A stretch of DNA of 64,000 nucleotides from NCBI RefSeq assembly GCF_028553785.1, contig NZ_CP067136.1, positions 2,080,001 through 2,144,000 of the forward strand. The letters run 5' to 3'. Each line of letters begins with the position of its first letter. Position 1 is the first letter of the stretch. Below the pieces are notes generated by a model, which saw only the letters and a program-made list of their open reading frames with translations, had not been told where the DNA came from and did no database searches. This DNA is from Paracoccus fistulariae. GTDB taxonomy: Bacteria; Pseudomonadota; Alphaproteobacteria; Rhodobacterales; Rhodobacteraceae. This document shows positions 1-8,521 of this stretch, piece by piece. Position numbers and translations under genes: made by a program.

Positions 1-1
1 C

Positions 2-757
2 GGCTGGGGCGAAAACATGGCCTTCTTCGGCACGCTGGTGAACAGCAATGGCGGGATCTGGTTCGACGAGAACTGGACGCCGCAGCTGGATCAGCAGCCC
101 TGGTCCGATGCGCTGAACTATTATCTGGACGTGATGACCAATTACGGACCGCCCGGCGCGACCTCGAACGGGTTCAACGAGAATCAGGCGCTGTTCCAGA
201 CCGGCAAATGCGCGATCTGGATCGACGCGACCTCGGCGGCGGGGCGCGTCTTTGACCCGAACCAGTCGCAGGTCGCCGACAGCGTCGGCTTTACCGTCGC
301 GCCGGTTGCCTCGGTCGACAAGGGGAATGCCTGGTTCTGGGCCTGGTCGCTGGCCATCCCGGCCAGTTCGAAAAAGGTCGATGTGGCCAAGGATTTCGTG
401 GCCTGGGCAACCAGTCAGGACTACGTGACTTTGGTGGGTGAGCAGAAAGGCTGGGTCGCGGTTCCGCCCGGAACGCGCCAGTCCACCTATGAGAACCAGA
501 ATTACGTCGATGCCGCCCCCTTTGCCGCCACGGTGCTGAGCGCGATCGAGAATGCCAATCCCGATGACGCGACGGCGGTGCCGGTGCCTTATTCCGGCAT
601 CCAATATGTCTCGATCCCCGAATTCCAGGGCATCGGGACCAGCGTCGGGCAGAATATCTCGGCCGCGCTGGCGGGCCAGATGTCGGCGGAAGACGCGCTG
701 GCAGCGGCGCAGTCCACCGCCGCACGGGAAATGGCCCGCGCAGGCTATCCGAAGTAA
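2..757 (+). CDS. Polyol ABC transporter substrate-binding protein, C-terminal part
   Basis: The reading frame is open from the first bases of the window, so the N-terminus and signal peptide are missing; an internal ATG at 17 is not the real start. About 250 residues remain. The segment begins GWGENMAFFG and includes NSNGGIWFDE and TGKCAIWIDA, typical of the family 1 periplasmic binding proteins that serve sorbitol/mannitol ABC importers. The expected role is to capture a sugar alcohol in the periplasm and hand it to a permease pair, whose genes are not in view. The two dehydrogenase genes that follow on the same strand support a polyol substrate. The exact ligand cannot be read from sequence. 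Confidence 0.85.
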   Translation, partial: GWGENMAFFGTLVNSNGGIWFDENWTPQLDQQPWSDALNYYLDVMTNYGPPGATSNGFNENQALFQTGKCAIWIDATSAAGRVFDPNQSQVADSVGFTVAPVASVDKGNAWFWAWSLAIPASSKKVDVAKDFVAWATSQDYVTLVGEQKGWVAVPPGTRQSTYENQNYVDAAPFAATVLSAIENANPDDATAVPVPYSGIQYVSIPEFQGIGTSVGQNISAALAGQMSAEDALAAAQSTAAREMARAGYPK

Positions 758-855
758 CAGCTCCTCCCTGCCGAAGCATCGTCCGGCCTTGCCGGGCGAT
801 GCTCCCCCGGAACATCCCGGCACCACGCCCGCATCCCCCATGGAGTCGATCTGAC

Positions 856-1629
856 ATGAAACGCCTTGACGGAAAATCCGCGCTGATCACCGGTGCCGCG
901 CAAGGGATCGGCAAGGGCTTTGCCAAGGCCTATCTTCGTGAAGGCGCGACGGTGGCCATTGCAGATATCAATCTGGACGCGGCACAGGCGACCGCGGCAG
1001 AGATCGGTGGCGCCGCCTATGCGGTCGAACTGGATGTCAGCCGACAGGACAGCATCGACGCGGCCATCGCCACGGTGGTGGATCGCGCGGGCAAGCTGGA
1101 TATCCTGATCAACAATGCCGCCCTGTTCGACGCGGCGGAGACCGTCGATATCACGCGCGACAGCTATGACAGGCTATATGCGGTGAATGTCGCGGGCACG
1201 CTGTTCACCATGCAGGCGGCAGCGCGCCAGATGATCGCGCAGGGCCATGGCGGCAAGATCATCAACATGGCCAGTCAGGCCGGCAGGCGGGGTGAACCGC
1301 TGGTGCTGGTCTATTGCTCGACCAAGGCGGCGGTGATCAGCATGACCCAATCGGCCGGGCTGAACCTGATCCGGCATGGCATCAATGTGAACGCCATCGC
1401 GCCGGGCGTGGTCGATGGCGCACATTGGCAACATGTCGATGCCATGTTCGCGCGGCTGGAGGGCAAGGAACCCGGCCAGAAAAAAGCCGAAGTCGAAGCA
1501 GGCGTGCCCGCTGGCCGCTTTGCCACACCGGACGATCTGACCGGGATGGCGGTGTTTCTGGCCTCGGACGAGGCGAATTACATCGTCTCGCAATGCTATA
1601 ATGTCGATGGCGGCCAATGGATGAGCTGA
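856..1629 (+). CDS. SDR polyol dehydrogenase (SmoS / galactitol dehydrogenase-like)
   Basis: This 257-residue classical short-chain dehydrogenase has the cofactor motif TGAAQGIG at residues 12-19, NNAA near 86, and the catalytic set N111, S140, Y153 and K157. Spacing and length match the Rhodobacter sorbitol/galactitol dehydrogenase group, which oxidises a hexitol to a ketose with NAD+. The ATG at 856 is preferred over an upstream in-frame start at 799, because GGAG lies about ten bases before it and the fold begins directly there. It sits between the polyol-binding protein and a zinc dehydrogenase and is probably co-transcribed with both. Galactitol, sorbitol or a related hexitol are all possible substrates. 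Confidence 0.88.
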   Translation: MKRLDGKSALITGAAQGIGKGFAKAYLREGATVAIADINLDAAQATAAEIGGAAYAVELDVSRQDSIDAAIATVVDRAGKLDILINNAALFDAAETVDITRDSYDRLYAVNVAGTLFTMQAAARQMIAQGHGGKIINMASQAGRRGEPLVLVYCSTKAAVISMTQSAGLNLIRHGINVNAIAPGVVDGAHWQHVDAMFARLEGKEPGQKKAEVEAGVPAGRFATPDDLTGMAVFLASDEANYIVSQCYNVDGGQWMS

Positions 1630-1648
1630 GCACAGGAAAGGCACGCAG

Positions 1649-2644
1649 ATGAAGGCGATTTCTTATCCGTCCAAAGGCCATGTGACGCTGACCGACCTGC
1701 CGGAACCTCAGCCCGCCGCGCATGAGGTGCTGATAGAGGTGCGTTCCAGCGGCATCTGTCACACCGATATCGACGTCATGCATGCGCGCTATGGCAGCGG
1801 CGCCTTTCCGGTCGTGCCGGGGCATGAATATGCGGGCGTGGTCACGGCGGTCGGCGACAAGGTATCGGGCTTTGCGCCCGGCGATCGGGTGGTGGTCGAT
1901 CCGAACCTGTCCTGCGGAACCTGCCGACCCTGTCAGCGGGGGCAGCGCAACCTTTGTGTCCTGCTGGGCGCCTATGGCGTGTCGCAAAATGGCGGCTTTG
2001 CCGAGTTCAGCGCGGTCGATGCGCGGAACCTGCACCGGATCGGCGATCTTCCCTTCGATCAGGCCGCCCTGGCCGAGCCGATGGGCTGTGTGCTGAACGG
2101 CATCACCGCGCTGGCACCCAACCCGCAGGATGAGGCGCTTGTGATCGGTGCCGGGCCCATCGGCCTTCTGCTGGCGATTGCGCTGCGGACGCGCGGTCTG
2201 ACGCGGATCGCGCTGGCCGATATCGATCCCGCGCGGCTGGATCTGGCGCGGTCCTTTGGCTTCGACGCGGTGGAAAGCGGCAGCACCGCGATGGCGGCGA
2301 TGCGGCGGGGAATGGATATCTGCATCGACGCCACGGGGCGCATAGATGTGGCCGCCCAAATGACCGATTACGTGGCGGATGGCGGCAGCCTTCTGTTCTT
2401 CGGCGTCTGCCCCCCGGATGCGAAAATCCAGATCAGCCCGTTCGAGATCTTCCGGCGTCAATTGCGCCTGCAGGGCACCCATTCGCTGAACCGCAATATT
2501 CCGCAGGCGCTGGAGGCGATCCGCAGTTTCGGGCCGGGCATTGCCGGGCTGATCTCTCATCAATTGAGCCTGGCCGAGGTGGCAGAGGTGCTGGGAAGCC
2601 ATGCCCCTGCGGGAAGCCTGAAAATACAGGCGCGGCTGGGCTGA
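1649..2644 (+). CDS. Zinc-dependent medium-chain alcohol dehydrogenase (polyol type)
   Basis: This 331-residue MDR enzyme has catalytic zinc ligands C37 and H59 with E60 (motif GHEYAGV). The structural zinc lobe is C89, C92, C95 and C103, and a Rossmann motif GAGPIG starts near residue 168. It should oxidise a secondary hydroxyl of a sugar alcohol with NAD(P)+. AGGAAAGG precedes the ATG, and the gene starts 19 bases after the SDR stop, so it belongs to the same operon. In Agrobacterium tumefaciens C58 a dehydrogenase of this superfamily makes D-tagatose from D-altritol beside a PfkB kinase and a GatZ protein. The same gene types occur here, so that reaction is a good inference, not a proof. 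Confidence 0.85.
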   Translation: MKAISYPSKGHVTLTDLPEPQPAAHEVLIEVRSSGICHTDIDVMHARYGSGAFPVVPGHEYAGVVTAVGDKVSGFAPGDRVVVDPNLSCGTCRPCQRGQRNLCVLLGAYGVSQNGGFAEFSAVDARNLHRIGDLPFDQAALAEPMGCVLNGITALAPNPQDEALVIGAGPIGLLLAIALRTRGLTRIALADIDPARLDLARSFGFDAVESGSTAMAAMRRGMDICIDATGRIDVAAQMTDYVADGGSLLFFGVCPPDAKIQISPFEIFRRQLRLQGTHSLNRNIPQALEAIRSFGPGIAGLISHQLSLAEVAEVLGSHAPAGSLKIQARLG

Positions 2645-2651
2645 AAAGGCA

Positions 2652-3731
2652 TCAGGCCGAGGCGCGCAGCATGATGCTGGCTTTTAGCAATATCGCGTCA
2701 GAGGTCGCCTCGGCCGTGGTGGCCGGGGCCTTGTCGTCCAGCATCACCAGCAGCCGGTTGGTGGCAAGCCGGGCAATTTCGGCGTAATCCTGCGCCACGG
2801 TGGTCAGGGGCGGACAGGCATATCGCGCCAGCGGATGGTCGTCATGGCCCGCGATCCGCAGGCGGCTGCCGGGATCGCGACCGACCTTGATCCCGGCCTC
2901 CCACGCGGCCAGCAGCGCGCCGAATGCCAGACGGTCATTGGCGCAGAGCAGCGTGGAATAGGGCAGACCCGCCGCCAGCGCCTTTGCCATCTGCCGATGG
3001 GCCACAGCTTCGAAATCCCAGCTGTCGACGGGATCCGATGGCAGCACGCGCGGTTCCTGCCCCGCCCTGTCCATCGCCTCTTCATAGGCCCTGCGCCGCT
3101 GACGCGCGTTCAGATTGACCTCTGGCATCCCCAGAAAGCAGGGCGGCGTCCCCGAACGGCAGAGGTAATCGACGATCAGACCCATGCTCTGGCTGTTATC
3201 GGTCCCGATATAGGGCATCCCCTCCTGCCCCGGGGCGTCGACGTAGATCAGCGGAACGCGGCTGGCCAGCGAATCCAGCTTGGACTGCCCCCGCGACTGG
3301 CCCAGAGGCGCGACAATCGCGCCGGCGACATTCATGGATTCAAAGCGTTCAATCGCCTCGGCCTCAAGATCCGGGCGACCGTTCGAACTGAGGACGATGG
3401 CGAAATATCCGGCATCGGTGGCGATTTCCTCGATCCGGCGGGTCAATTCCATATAGAATGGGTCGATGGCGTTCGGGATGATAACGCCAAGGATCTTGGT
3501 GCGCTGGCGTTTCAGATTGACCGCGAAAAGATTGGGCCGAAAGCCGGAATCCGTGATCGCCTTCTCGATCCGCTTGCGGGTCTTTTCGCGAACCGATGCG
3601 GGATCGTTGAAGTATTTCGACACTGTCGGGCGCGAAAGCCCGACATGGGCCGCGAAATCCTCCATGGTGCGGATGCCGTCTGTCTTTTCCTTTGCCTTAT
3701 TCGAACCCAATGTCACCAGTTCCCATCTCAA
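2652..3731 (-). CDS. LacI family transcriptional regulator
   Basis: The protein is about 359 residues with an N-terminal LacI helix-turn-helix (HVGLSRPTVSKYFND) and a periplasmic-binding-protein-like effector domain beginning around ILGVIIPNAIDPFY. It is last in a - strand operon, 9 bases after the kinase/GatZ gene, so it probably represses its own transporter and kinase genes when the sugar is absent. The start is uncertain. The longest frame opens with TTG at 3731; GTG at 3716, TTG at 3710 and ATG at 3665 are alternatives, and the last would begin just before the HTH. The stop faces that of the zinc dehydrogenase 7 bases away. Confidence 0.88.
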   Translation of the reverse strand: MRWELVTLGSNKAKEKTDGIRTMEDFAAHVGLSRPTVSKYFNDPASVREKTRKRIEKAITDSGFRPNLFAVNLKRQRTKILGVIIPNAIDPFYMELTRRIEEIATDAGYFAIVLSSNGRPDLEAEAIERFESMNVAGAIVAPLGQSRGQSKLDSLASRVPLIYVDAPGQEGMPYIGTDNSQSMGLIVDYLCRSGTPPCFLGMPEVNLNARQRRRAYEEAMDRAGQEPRVLPSDPVDSWDFEAVAHRQMAKALAAGLPYSTLLCANDRLAFGALLAAWEAGIKVGRDPGSRLRIAGHDDHPLARYACPPLTTVAQDYAEIARLATNRLLVMLDDKAPATTAEATSDAILLKASIMLRASA

Positions 3732-3740
3732 ATGCGCCCG

Positions 3741-5966
3741 TCAGGCCCCGCCACAGGCCGAAACGTAGTCCTGCGTTAGCCGCTGGACCGCCGCAAGGGC
3801 AAGTGCATTCGCGCGCGGCGCCAACCTGCCTGCCCGCACATCGGGATAAAGACCGCCAAGATATTGCCCGATCAGCGTCTCTGGCAGATCGCGCTCGCCC
3901 AGCAGGTCGAACAGTTCCGCCACCGCCTGCGCGGCCTGAGGATCGGGCCAATAATAACGGATCCGGTCGCTGTAAGAGAAGTGCCGTTGCAGCGCACGTT
4001 CCGCATCGCTGCCGTGGTAATAGCGATCCCAATTCCTGGGATTGGCCAGCATGACCTGTTCCATCGTGGCGCGCAGGGTGTGGTCGCGCTGGCCGGGGAA
4101 CAGTTCCTCGGCAATATCGTCCAGACCGTACAGCGCCTCTCGCAGAACGAAGGTCAGGCCGGGGCCGACCTTGAGGATCGAAAAACCGTCATTGACCAGC
4201 GCCGTCAGGGCCTCGCGCGTCTGGTAATCGGTGGAATGCGCCTCATAGACCAGACCGGGCATATCCGACAGCGCGGCGCTGAGGCCCGTTGCGGCGACCG
4301 GATCGTAGCCGACGACATTATGATTGCCGAATTCGACGCCCGGCTGCACCACCAGCCCGATCACGCGATCAAAGGCATCCTCCAGCCCACGGGCGGCAAA
4401 GGCGTCCTTATGCACCGCCACGGTCGTCCGCGCGGCATCGGGCGCGGTCAGTTCCAGACCCTCGATTTCCTCCATCGCGCCGCCCGGAATCGGAACCTCG
4501 GTGCCGATGATATAGACCGGAGGAATGCCGGTTTCCGGGCGCGCCTCTTCGGCGGCCTGCGCCAGCCGGGCGGCACGCCGGGCCGTTTCGGCATCGTCAA
4601 GGGCCACCGGCTCTCCGGCGGCGCCCATCGAGCAGTCCAGATGCAGCTTGGTGAAGCCGGCAGCGGCATAGGCGCGGATCATCACCTCGGCCTTGTCCAT
4701 GGCCTGATCGGCGGGCAGATCCTTCCACGGGTTCGGTCCCAGATGGTCGCCGCCCAGGATCAGGCGCTCGGTCGGGAAACCGACCCGGTCCGCGATATCC
4801 TCGACAAAGCGGCGGAAATCGGCGGGTGTCATGCCGGTATAGCCGCCCTCTTGATTGACCTGATTGCAGGTCGCCTCGATCAGCAGGGGCAAGGGCGTGG
4901 GCAGCGTCGCCCGCATCGCGGCCTCGATCGCCAGCGGATGCGCCGTGCAGATCGAGGGGATCCCCGAAGGTCCGGGCCGATCGCGCCATGCCGCGATATC
5001 CTTCAGGCTGTTGGCGTTCGTGGCGTCACCCGCCTGCCCTGCCAGCATCGCGTCCAGTTCCGCGCGGGTCGAGGTGCCCTCCATCGGGCCCAGTCTGGTG
5101 ACAGCCCGGGCACCGGCAGCATTGGCATAGCGCAGCGCCTGTTCAGGTGCGGCATCCGCCAGCCAGAAGCTGAGAAAGGCGCCGCCGAAACTGTCGCCCG
5201 CGCCGGTGGGGTCAACCTCATGCACGCGAAGCGGCGCGGCATCGACGCGGCCCGCGGCCTCGAACAGGCTGGCCCCGTCCGCGCCACGCTTCAGCACAAC
5301 GGTGCGAATGCCCCGCGCCAGCAGCGCAGCGACCGCGGCGGCTTCGTCGCGCGTCTTGTCGAACAGGAACAGTTCATCGCCCGAGGGCATGAAAAGATCG
5401 GTCATCTCCAGCATGTCTTCCAGCGCCTCGCGCAGGCCGGGCGCATCCAGGATTTCGGGACGCAGGTTCGGATCGAAAGAGATCGTGCCGCCCTGCGCCT
5501 TGATCCGCCGCGCCGCCTGCATGACCATCTGCCCCAGACCCGGCGCCGACAGCGCGGTGCCCATGACATGCAGATGGTCGCAGCCGTCGATCAGCGCCTC
5601 GGACGCCGCCGTCGGGCGCAGATTGCCGCAGGCGCTGTTGCGGATATTATAGACAAAGGACCGGCTGCCATCGTCGCGATAGCGCACAAAGGCGCTGCCG
5701 GTGCTTTCCCCCGGCGCAATCTCGATCCCCGAGACATCCACCCCGTCGGCGCTCAGACGGTCGATATTCAGCCGCCCGAAATCATCGTCCCCCACGCGAG
5801 AGACAATGGCCGCAGGCGTGCCCAGCTTGCCCAACTGGTCAATGAAGATCGCAGGCGCGCCCGAGGGGAACGGGCCGACCAGCGGCTGCGCGTCTTGGAA
5901 ACCGTCGCCCGTGGTCGCAGCCACGATTTCGACCAGAACCTCGCCGATTGTCAGAACCTTGTGCAT
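3741..5966 (-). CDS. Bifunctional PfkB sugar kinase / GatZ-type tagatose-6-phosphate protein (fusion)
   Basis: A single 741-residue frame holds two enzymes. Residues 1 to about 310 are a PfkB/ribokinase fold with the anion-hole motif DPTGAGDSFGGA (G255-D258, D258 the catalytic base). Residues from about 318 are a complete GatZ/KbaZ-type domain (PF08013), with CTAHPLAIEAA near 340, GGYTGMTPADF near 374 and GGDHLGPNPW at 405-414. PF08013 members were long regarded as non-catalytic aldolase subunits. A member in A. tumefaciens C58 is a D-tagatose 6-phosphate 4-epimerase working after a PfkB tagatose kinase. The fusion should therefore phosphorylate D-tagatose and epimerise the product to fructose 6-phosphate. 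There is no stop or frameshift at the junction. The gene starts 3 bases after the permease stop. Confidence 0.88.
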   Translation of the reverse strand: MHKVLTIGEVLVEIVAATTGDGFQDAQPLVGPFPSGAPAIFIDQLGKLGTPAAIVSRVGDDDFGRLNIDRLSADGVDVSGIEIAPGESTGSAFVRYRDDGSRSFVYNIRNSACGNLRPTAASEALIDGCDHLHVMGTALSAPGLGQMVMQAARRIKAQGGTISFDPNLRPEILDAPGLREALEDMLEMTDLFMPSGDELFLFDKTRDEAAAVAALLARGIRTVVLKRGADGASLFEAAGRVDAAPLRVHEVDPTGAGDSFGGAFLSFWLADAAPEQALRYANAAGARAVTRLGPMEGTSTRAELDAMLAGQAGDATNANSLKDIAAWRDRPGPSGIPSICTAHPLAIEAAMRATLPTPLPLLIEATCNQVNQEGGYTGMTPADFRRFVEDIADRVGFPTERLILGGDHLGPNPWKDLPADQAMDKAEVMIRAYAAAGFTKLHLDCSMGAAGEPVALDDAETARRAARLAQAAEEARPETGIPPVYIIGTEVPIPGGAMEEIEGLELTAPDAARTTVAVHKDAFAARGLEDAFDRVIGLVVQPGVEFGNHNVVGYDPVAATGLSAALSDMPGLVYEAHSTDYQTREALTALVNDGFSILKVGPGLTFVLREALYGLDDIAEELFPGQRDHTLRATMEQVMLANPRNWDRYYHGSDAERALQRHFSYSDRIRYYWPDPQAAQAVAELFDLLGERDLPETLIGQYLGGLYPDVRAGRLAPRANALALAAVQRLTQDYVSACGGA

Positions 5967-5969
5967 GGA

Positions 5970-6947
5970 TCACGCTCTCCGCTTCTTGGCACGGACATCC
6001 AGCCAGACCGCGATCAGGATCACCAGACCCTTGACGATCAGCTGATAGAAATAGGGGACAGACAGCATGTTCATGCCGTTATTCATCACGCCGATGATCA
6101 GCGCGCCGATCAATGTGCCGATCATGGTCCCCACCCCGCCCGCAAGGCTGGTGCCCCCCAGAACGGCCGCCGCGATGGCGTCCAGTTCATAGCTCATCCC
6201 GGCATTGGTCTGCGCCGAGTACAGGCGCGAGGACAGCAGGATCCCGGCAATGGCCGCCATGACCCCCGACAGGGTGAAGATGGCGATTTTCAGCCGGTCC
6301 ACCTTGATCCCGGAATAAAGCGCCGCCTCGCGATTGCCGCCGGTCAGATAGGTGCGCCGCCCGAAGGTCGTGCGCGACAGCAGGATATGGTTGAACAGAA
6401 ACAGCACCAGCACGATCCAGATGATGATCGGCAGGCCCAGAAAGCTGCCCGAGCCGATGGCGATCCAGGACGGGTCCGAGATCATCGCGGGCGCGCCATT
6501 GGTGGGCAGACTGACAACGCCGCGATAGATGCCCATTGTCGCCACGGTCACGATGAAGGATGGCAGCATCAGCTTGGCCGTCAGCACGCCGTTGATGCCC
6601 CCCATGACCGCCCCTGCCGCCAGCGTGAACAGCAGCGCCGGGACAAAGCCCACGCCCATCGCCAGCGCCTGCGCCCCGGCCATGCCCGCCACCGCGATGA
6701 TCGAGCCGATGGAGAGGTCAATCTCTCCCAGCAGGATCACCCAGGTCATGCCGAAGGCCGCGATGGCCACGACGGCGACCTGCTGCAGGATATTGGTCAG
6801 GTTGGCCACCGTCATGAAGCGGCCATTCATCAGCGTGAAGATCACGCAAAGCGCCACCAGCGCCATGAGGATGCCGCCATATTGCAGCATCAGGGCGCGA
6901 AGTTGCTGGCCCCGCGCGGTCGCGGCAGGATCGGTCGTCTGTGTCAT
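5970..6947 (-). CDS. Ribose-type ABC transporter permease (RbsC-like)
   Basis: This 325-residue hydrophobic protein of the BPD_transp_2 family has about nine to ten predicted membrane helices. It contains the family-typical segment GEIDLSIGSIIAVAGM near residue 75 and GGTSLAGGVGTMIGTLIGA near the C-terminus. Permeases of this class form a homodimeric pore with an RbsA-type double ATPase. The start codon overlaps the upstream ATPase stop by four bases, and the kinase/GatZ gene follows after 3 bases, so translation is probably coupled. Sugar specificity is set by the binding protein, so the substrate is inferred from the kinase context. Confidence 0.92.
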   Translation of the reverse strand: MTQTTDPAATARGQQLRALMLQYGGILMALVALCVIFTLMNGRFMTVANLTNILQQVAVVAIAAFGMTWVILLGEIDLSIGSIIAVAGMAGAQALAMGVGFVPALLFTLAAGAVMGGINGVLTAKLMLPSFIVTVATMGIYRGVVSLPTNGAPAMISDPSWIAIGSGSFLGLPIIIWIVLVLFLFNHILLSRTTFGRRTYLTGGNREAALYSGIKVDRLKIAIFTLSGVMAAIAGILLSSRLYSAQTNAGMSYELDAIAAAVLGGTSLAGGVGTMIGTLIGALIIGVMNNGMNMLSVPYFYQLIVKGLVILIAVWLDVRAKKRRA

Positions 6948-8455
6948 TTGGAAGTTCCCGTAGCATAGGCCATGACATGTTCCGGCGTGAGTTCATCCCC
7001 CGACAGGGTGGCTTTGATCCGTCCTTCGGCCATGATGGCCACGCGATCCGCCAGACCCAGAACCTCGGGCAGTTCGGATGAGACCATGATGATCGCCGTG
7101 CCTTCCGAAGCCAGTTGCCGGATGATGCGATAGATTTCAAACTTGGCGCCCACATCGACGCCGCGGGTGGGTTCGTCCAGGATCAGAACCCCGGGCCGCG
7201 TCAGCAGCCATTTGGCCAGCACCACCTTTTGCTGATTGCCGCCCGACAGCGTGCCCGCCAGCGTCTGCAGCGAATTGGTGCGGATCGCCAGCCGCTGCAC
7301 CTCGGCCGCCGCAGCCTGACGCTCGGCCCCGAAATTCAGAAAGCCCGACCGCCCGGCAAATGCGGGAATGGACGCGGATGAAATATTGGGCTGCAGGGCC
7401 GCGCCCAGGACCAGACCTTCTTCCTTGCGGTTCTCGGTCACGAACCCGATCCCGGCCCGGATGGCCTCGACGGGGCTGCGGAACTGGACGGGTTTGCCGC
7501 CAAGCCATATCTCGCCCGTGGCGGCGCGCATGCCGAAGATGGCATTCATCACCTCGGACCGTCCCGACCCGACCAGCCCGAAAAATCCAAGGATCTCTCC
7601 GGGCATGACCTGAAACGAGATATCCGCAAACTCATCCGCGCGTGTCAGCTTGCGGACCTCCAGCGCGGGTGTGGTGCCGCGCGTCTGGCCGGGTGCCAGC
7701 GCGGGCGGGTAGATCTCGTCCATCCGGCGGCCGACCATCAGGGCGATCAGCTCTTCGATGGTGGTGTCGTTGCGGTCCCGCGTCGCGACATATTCGCCGT
7801 CCCGAATGACCGTAATGTCATCCGACAGGCGCATGATTTCCTCCATCCGATGCGAAATATAGATGATCGCGGTGCCCCGCGCCTTCAGACGCTCGATGAT
7901 GGAAAACAGGATATCGGCCTCGGAATCCGACAGCGAAGAGGTCGGCTCATCCAGGATCAGCACCTTGGCCGGATGGGACAGGCCCTTGGCGATCTCGACC
8001 AGCTGACGTTGGGCAATCGACAGATCGCCCACTTTGGCATCGACATTCACCGGCAGGCCCAGATCCGCCACCAGCTCTGCCGCCATCTGCCGCAGCTTGC
8101 GGTCGTTGATAAAGCCGAAGCGCGCGGGTTCGTGGGTGGCCATGATATTTTCGGCCACGCTGAGATTGTTGCACAGGCTCAGTTCCTGAAACACGATCGC
8201 CAGCCCGCGCTGCGCGGCCTCGGTCGGGCTTTGCGGGCTGTAGGGCTGACCCGCCAGTTCCATCCGGCCATCGGTCGGCTGATAGACCCCCACAAGGATC
8301 TTCATCAGCGTCGATTTTCCGGCGCCATTTTCGCCCAGGATCGTGTGAACGCGGCCCGGACGGATCTGCAGCCGCATGTTCCTCAGCGCCACGACCGGAC
8401 CGAAATGCTTCTTCACATCGGACATCGACAGAACGATGTCAGGCGCGTCAGTCAT
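6944..8455 (-). CDS. Sugar ABC transporter ATP-binding protein (RbsA-like, two ATPase domains)
   Basis: This 503-residue protein is the tandem ATPase typical of ribose/xylose/galactose importers. The N-terminal domain has Walker A GENGAGKST at 41-49 and Walker B LILDEPTSSL. The C-terminal domain has the signature LSGGNQQKVVLAKW followed by LILDEPTRGVDVG and, as usual for this family, a degenerate Walker A. It energises import together with the RbsC-like permease. Its stop overlaps the permease start by four bases. A hairpin lies in the 66-base gap before it, so the binding protein upstream may be made in excess. Confidence 0.94.
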   Translation of the reverse strand: MTDAPDIVLSMSDVKKHFGPVVALRNMRLQIRPGRVHTILGENGAGKSTLMKILVGVYQPTDGRMELAGQPYSPQSPTEAAQRGLAIVFQELSLCNNLSVAENIMATHEPARFGFINDRKLRQMAAELVADLGLPVNVDAKVGDLSIAQRQLVEIAKGLSHPAKVLILDEPTSSLSDSEADILFSIIERLKARGTAIIYISHRMEEIMRLSDDITVIRDGEYVATRDRNDTTIEELIALMVGRRMDEIYPPALAPGQTRGTTPALEVRKLTRADEFADISFQVMPGEILGFFGLVGSGRSEVMNAIFGMRAATGEIWLGGKPVQFRSPVEAIRAGIGFVTENRKEEGLVLGAALQPNISSASIPAFAGRSGFLNFGAERQAAAAEVQRLAIRTNSLQTLAGTLSGGNQQKVVLAKWLLTRPGVLILDEPTRGVDVGAKFEIYRIIRQLASEGTAIIMVSSELPEVLGLADRVAIMAEGRIKATLSGDELTPEHVMAYATGTSK

Positions 8456-8480
8456 GATATCCCCTTGATCAGCAAGCCCC

Positions 8481-8508
8481 GCCTTCCCCGGCAGGAACCG
8501 GGAAAGGC
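8481..8508 (-). terminator. Intercistronic hairpin between binding protein and ATPase genes
   Basis: A ten-base stem (8481-8490 with 8499-8508, one mismatch) closes an eight-base loop just after the binding-protein stop. There is no T-run, so it is more likely an RNA-stabilising or attenuating hairpin than a full terminator. Such structures commonly raise binding-protein output over that of the membrane components in ABC operons. Confidence 0.5.
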
Positions 8509-8521
8509 CGTTCTGGCCTGA

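Noticed and set aside
1382..2602. A 406-codon - strand frame across the dehydrogenase genes
   Set aside because: Shadow frame with composition typical of antisense reading; both underlying + strand dehydrogenases have complete catalytic motifs.
3864..6968. A 1,034-codon open frame on the + strand, antisense to the kinase/GatZ and permease genes
   Set aside because: It is rich in Arg, Gln, His and Gly without any recognisable domain, mirrors high-G+C codon bias of the opposite strand, and overlaps two strongly supported genes.
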